DNA from: SZUA-521 sp041738285
GTDB lineage: Bacteria > Pseudomonadota > Gammaproteobacteria > Pseudomonadales > Azotimanducaceae
Assembly: GCA_041738285.1 (NCBI GenBank)
Contig: JBGSQB010000059.1
Span: forward strand, 1 to 8,538
Direction of reading: 5' to 3'
Length of the DNA: 8,538 nucleotides
Below the pieces are notes generated by a model. The model ran no database searches. It saw only the letters and a list, made by a program, of their open reading frames with translations, and was not told the DNA's origin. Position numbers and translations under genes: made by a program. This document shows positions 6,916-8,538 of this stretch, piece after piece (positions within the stretch are counted from its first letter, which is position 1; the number at the start of each line of letters is the position of its first letter).

Positions 6916-6957
6916 TGTGGATTTCATGTGGATCGAAGGTGTGTCGCGTGTGGACAA
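6916..6957 (-). promoter_or_regulatory. Cluster of three phased DnaA-box-like repeats upstream of nrdA
   Basis: Three nonamers beginning TGTGGA on the plus strand start at 6916, 6927 and 6949, all in the same orientation, with steps of 11 and 22 bp. Read toward nrdA they are TTGTCCACA (8/9 to the DnaA consensus TTATCCACA), CGATCCACA and AAATCCACA (7/9 each). E. coli nrdAB is known to be controlled by DnaA boxes in its promoter. Helical phasing directly upstream of the -35 suits an activator or a cooperative oligomer. The sites are weak, so DnaA is inferred. Confidence 0.42.
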
Positions 6958-7030
6958 GTCAGACCCTTCGAAGGGGTATTGAATCGGCTGGAATTCCTGC
7001 AACATTCGGGCCGCAAGCCGATCGCCACGA

Positions 7031-7046
7031 ACACTACATGTTGTGG
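7031..7046. promoter_or_regulatory. Isolated NrdR-like dyad between nrdA and glpK
   Basis: The sequence ACACTACATGTTGTGG matches 13 of 16 NrdR consensus positions, better than either box of the tandem pair, and is nearly palindromic (CAC-TA-CATG-TT-GTG). I found no partner 31-32 bp to either side, which is unusual for NrdR. Its centre is 160 bp from box B and about 98 bp upstream of the glpK start. It could be an auxiliary NrdR site, an operator for another dyad-binding regulator of glpK, or chance. Confidence 0.35.
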
Positions 7047-7094
7047 TCCGGCCATGGGCGGGTAATGCGCGATTTTGGGGCGCGCGATGTGGGC

Positions 7095-7100
7095 TAAAGT
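7095..7100 (+). promoter_or_regulatory. Possible -10 element for glpK
   Basis: TAAAGT (4/6 to TATAAT) lies 36 nt before the glpK ATG; the position 17 nt upstream (7072-7077, ATTTTG) is a poor -35. A similar CTAAAGT-GGCG string occurs on the minus strand in the palindrome loop upstream of the esterase. Weak evidence only. Confidence 0.25.
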
Positions 7101-7136
7101 AGGGCGCTGTTAGACAACTGCGCAGCCGGGGGGCAC

Positions 7137-8538
7137 ATGGGATGCATTCTTGCCATTGATCAGGGCACGTCGAGCACGCGCTCCATCGTGTTTGATACCA
7201 ACGGCGCCATGCTCGGCAGTGCGCAGCGCGAGTTCGATGCCCAGTTTCCCCGCGACGGATGGGTCGAGCAGGACCCGGAGCAGATCTGGTCGACGGTGGT
7301 CGAGACAGGCCGGAGGGCGATTGCGGCGGCGGGCGTTCCGGCGGCGAGCATTGCGGCGATCGGGATCACCAACCAGCGCGAAACGACGATCGTGTGGGAT
7401 GCGGCGACCGGGGTGCCCGTGCACAACGCGATCGTCTGGCAGGATCGGCGCACCGCAAATCGCTGCACGGCGATCCGCGCCGAAGGCATGGCGGCGACCA
7501 TTGCGGCCAAGACGGGGCTCGTCGTCGACCCCTACTTCTCGAGCACCAAACTCGCCTGGCTGCTCGAGCAGGTGCCGAAACTGGCGGCGCGCGCCCGGCG
7601 CGGTGAGGTCAAATTCGGCACCGTGGACAGCTTCCTCATCTGGCGGCTGACCAACGGCGCGGTCCATGCAACCGATGCCACTAACGCCTCGCGTACTCAA
7701 CTGTTCGGCCTGGCGAGCCAGCAGTGGGATGAGGATCTGCTGCGCTACTTCGACATTCCCGCGGTCGTGTTGCCGGCGGTGCTCGACTGCGTCGACGACT
7801 ACGGGGTTGCCGCGGCGGAGTGGTTCGGCGCGCCGATACCGATCTTCGGAGTCGCGGGCGACCAACAGGCTGCGTTGCTGGGTCAAGGCTGTTTTTCAGC
7901 CGGCATGACCAAGAGTACCTACGGTACCGGTTGCTTTGTGGTCGCCAACACTGGCGCGGCGCGGATCGCGTCGGCTTCCGGGCTGCTCACCACCGTAGGC
8001 TATCGGATCAAGGCCGTGCCGACGTTTGCGGTGGAAGGCAGCATCTTCGTTGCGGGCGCGGCCGTGAAGTGGCTGCGCGATCGCGCGCGCCTGATCGACA
8101 GCGCCGCCGCTTCCGAGGCTATCGCGACGCGCACGGGCGTCGATGCCGGTGGCGTTTATCTCGTGCCGGCGTTCACCGGACTTGGCGCGCCCCATTGGCA
8201 ACCGGATGCGCGGGGCCTGATGTGCGGCCTGACGCTCGACACCAGCGTCGATCAGATCGTCACGGCAACGCTTGCAAGCGTCGGCTATCAGACCGCCGAT
8301 CTGCTCGACGCACTGGCCAGTGACGGCGCGCAGGTGACCACCCTGCGGGTCGACGGCGGGATGGTGGTGAACGACTGGCTGTGCCAGTTCATCGCCGACA
8401 TCATTGCAGCACCGGTCGAGCGGCCTGTGATCACAGAAACGACGGCACTCGGTGCGGCGATGCTGGCAGCGGTCGGCGCGGGGCTGGTGCCGTCGATCGA
8501 TGCCGCCGGCGGGCTGTGGCATTGCCAGCGACGTTTCG
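7137..8538 (+). CDS. glpK: Glycerol kinase, 3' end cut by the window edge
   Basis: An uninterrupted frame runs from the ATG at 7137 to the last base, 467 codons with no stop; E. coli GlpK is about 502 aa, so roughly 30-40 residues are missing. It phosphorylates glycerol to glycerol-3-phosphate with ATP in the cytoplasm and belongs to the FGGY kinase family. The phosphate-binding start is AIDQGTSSTRSIVFD (6-20). Glycerol-contact residues all have counterparts: Arg81-Glu82 in TNQRETTIVW, Trp101, Tyr133 in DPYFS, and Asp242-Gln243 in AGDQQAALLGQ. The second ATPase motif YGTGCF is at 262-267 and VPAFTGLGAPHW at 343-354; the C-terminal FGGY region includes LRVDGGMVVNDWL (403-415) and TALGAA (436-441). 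The loop used for enzyme IIA-Glc control in E. coli would lie beyond the window. The start follows a GGGGGG run at 3 nt, a weak ribosome site, but the alignment allows little room upstream. It is divergent from nrdA; a glpF, glpD or glpR partner, if any, is outside the window. Confidence 0.96.
   Translation, partial: MGCILAIDQGTSSTRSIVFDTNGAMLGSAQREFDAQFPRDGWVEQDPEQIWSTVVETGRRAIAAAGVPAASIAAIGITNQRETTIVWDAATGVPVHNAIVWQDRRTANRCTAIRAEGMAATIAAKTGLVVDPYFSSTKLAWLLEQVPKLAARARRGEVKFGTVDSFLIWRLTNGAVHATDATNASRTQLFGLASQQWDEDLLRYFDIPAVVLPAVLDCVDDYGVAAAEWFGAPIPIFGVAGDQQAALLGQGCFSAGMTKSTYGTGCFVVANTGAARIASASGLLTTVGYRIKAVPTFAVEGSIFVAGAAVKWLRDRARLIDSAAASEAIATRTGVDAGGVYLVPAFTGLGAPHWQPDARGLMCGLTLDTSVDQIVTATLASVGYQTADLLDALASDGAQVTTLRVDGGMVVNDWLCQFIADIIAAPVERPVITETTALGAAMLAAVGAGLVPSIDAAGGLWHCQRRF

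Noticed and set aside
6623..6982. Plus-strand open frame (119 codons) in the nrdA-glpK intergenic region
   Set aside because: It is low-complexity, Pro/Arg-rich, without a ribosome site or family resemblance, and it runs across the NrdR and DnaA-like sites of the opposite promoter.
7110..7886. Minus-strand open frame (258 codons) opposite glpK
   Set aside because: It is Arg-rich shadow sequence opposite a clear glycerol kinase and has no recognisable domain.
1..8538. CRISPR array, tRNA or rRNA gene, integrase or toxin-antitoxin pair
   Set aside because: No spaced direct repeats, cloverleaf, rRNA-like segment or matching proteins were seen on either strand. The only repeat element is the palindrome at 2241-2336.

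Overview
This is a GC-rich chromosomal window, probably from a gammaproteobacterium (or a near relative). The evidence is the large-type NAD-glutamate dehydrogenase tail, a class Ia ribonucleotide reductase whose large subunit has two ATP cones and a CxxC tail (the Pseudomonas/Xanthomonas type), and a short palindromic repeat of a kind common between genes in such genomes. The genus cannot be named from sequence alone.

Layout: (1) positions 1-378, plus strand, the C-terminal 125 codons of an NAD-specific glutamate dehydrogenase; (2) 391-2211, minus, a complete exported or membrane-anchored type B carboxylesterase, converging on the dehydrogenase with only 12 nt between stops; (3) 2241-2336, a perfect 32-bp inverted repeat around a 32-nt loop, starting 4 nt beyond the nrdB stop; (4) 2341-3624 nrdB and 3647-6559 nrdA, minus, a two-gene operon for aerobic class Ia ribonucleotide reductase; (5) 6560-7136, a 577-nt divergent intergenic region; (6) 7137 to the window end, plus, glycerol kinase glpK, cut off by the edge after 467 codons.

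NrdA and NrdB together make deoxyribonucleotides. All catalytic, radical-transfer and diiron residues can be located, so both subunits look active. The most informative non-coding region lies upstream of nrdA. Two NrdR-box-like sites sit 31 bp apart, one overlapping a candidate -10. Just upstream of the candidate -35 are three same-orientation TGTGGA repeats at 11- and 22-bp steps that resemble weak DnaA boxes. A third, isolated NrdR-like dyad lies nearer glpK. This suggests that dNTP demand (NrdR) and replication initiation (DnaA) both feed into this operon.

I found no undescribed multi-gene system. Most of the window is core metabolism. The points worth following up are the regulatory architecture of the nrdA-glpK divergent region, the nested palindrome, and an LSWD motif present at both ends of NrdB.
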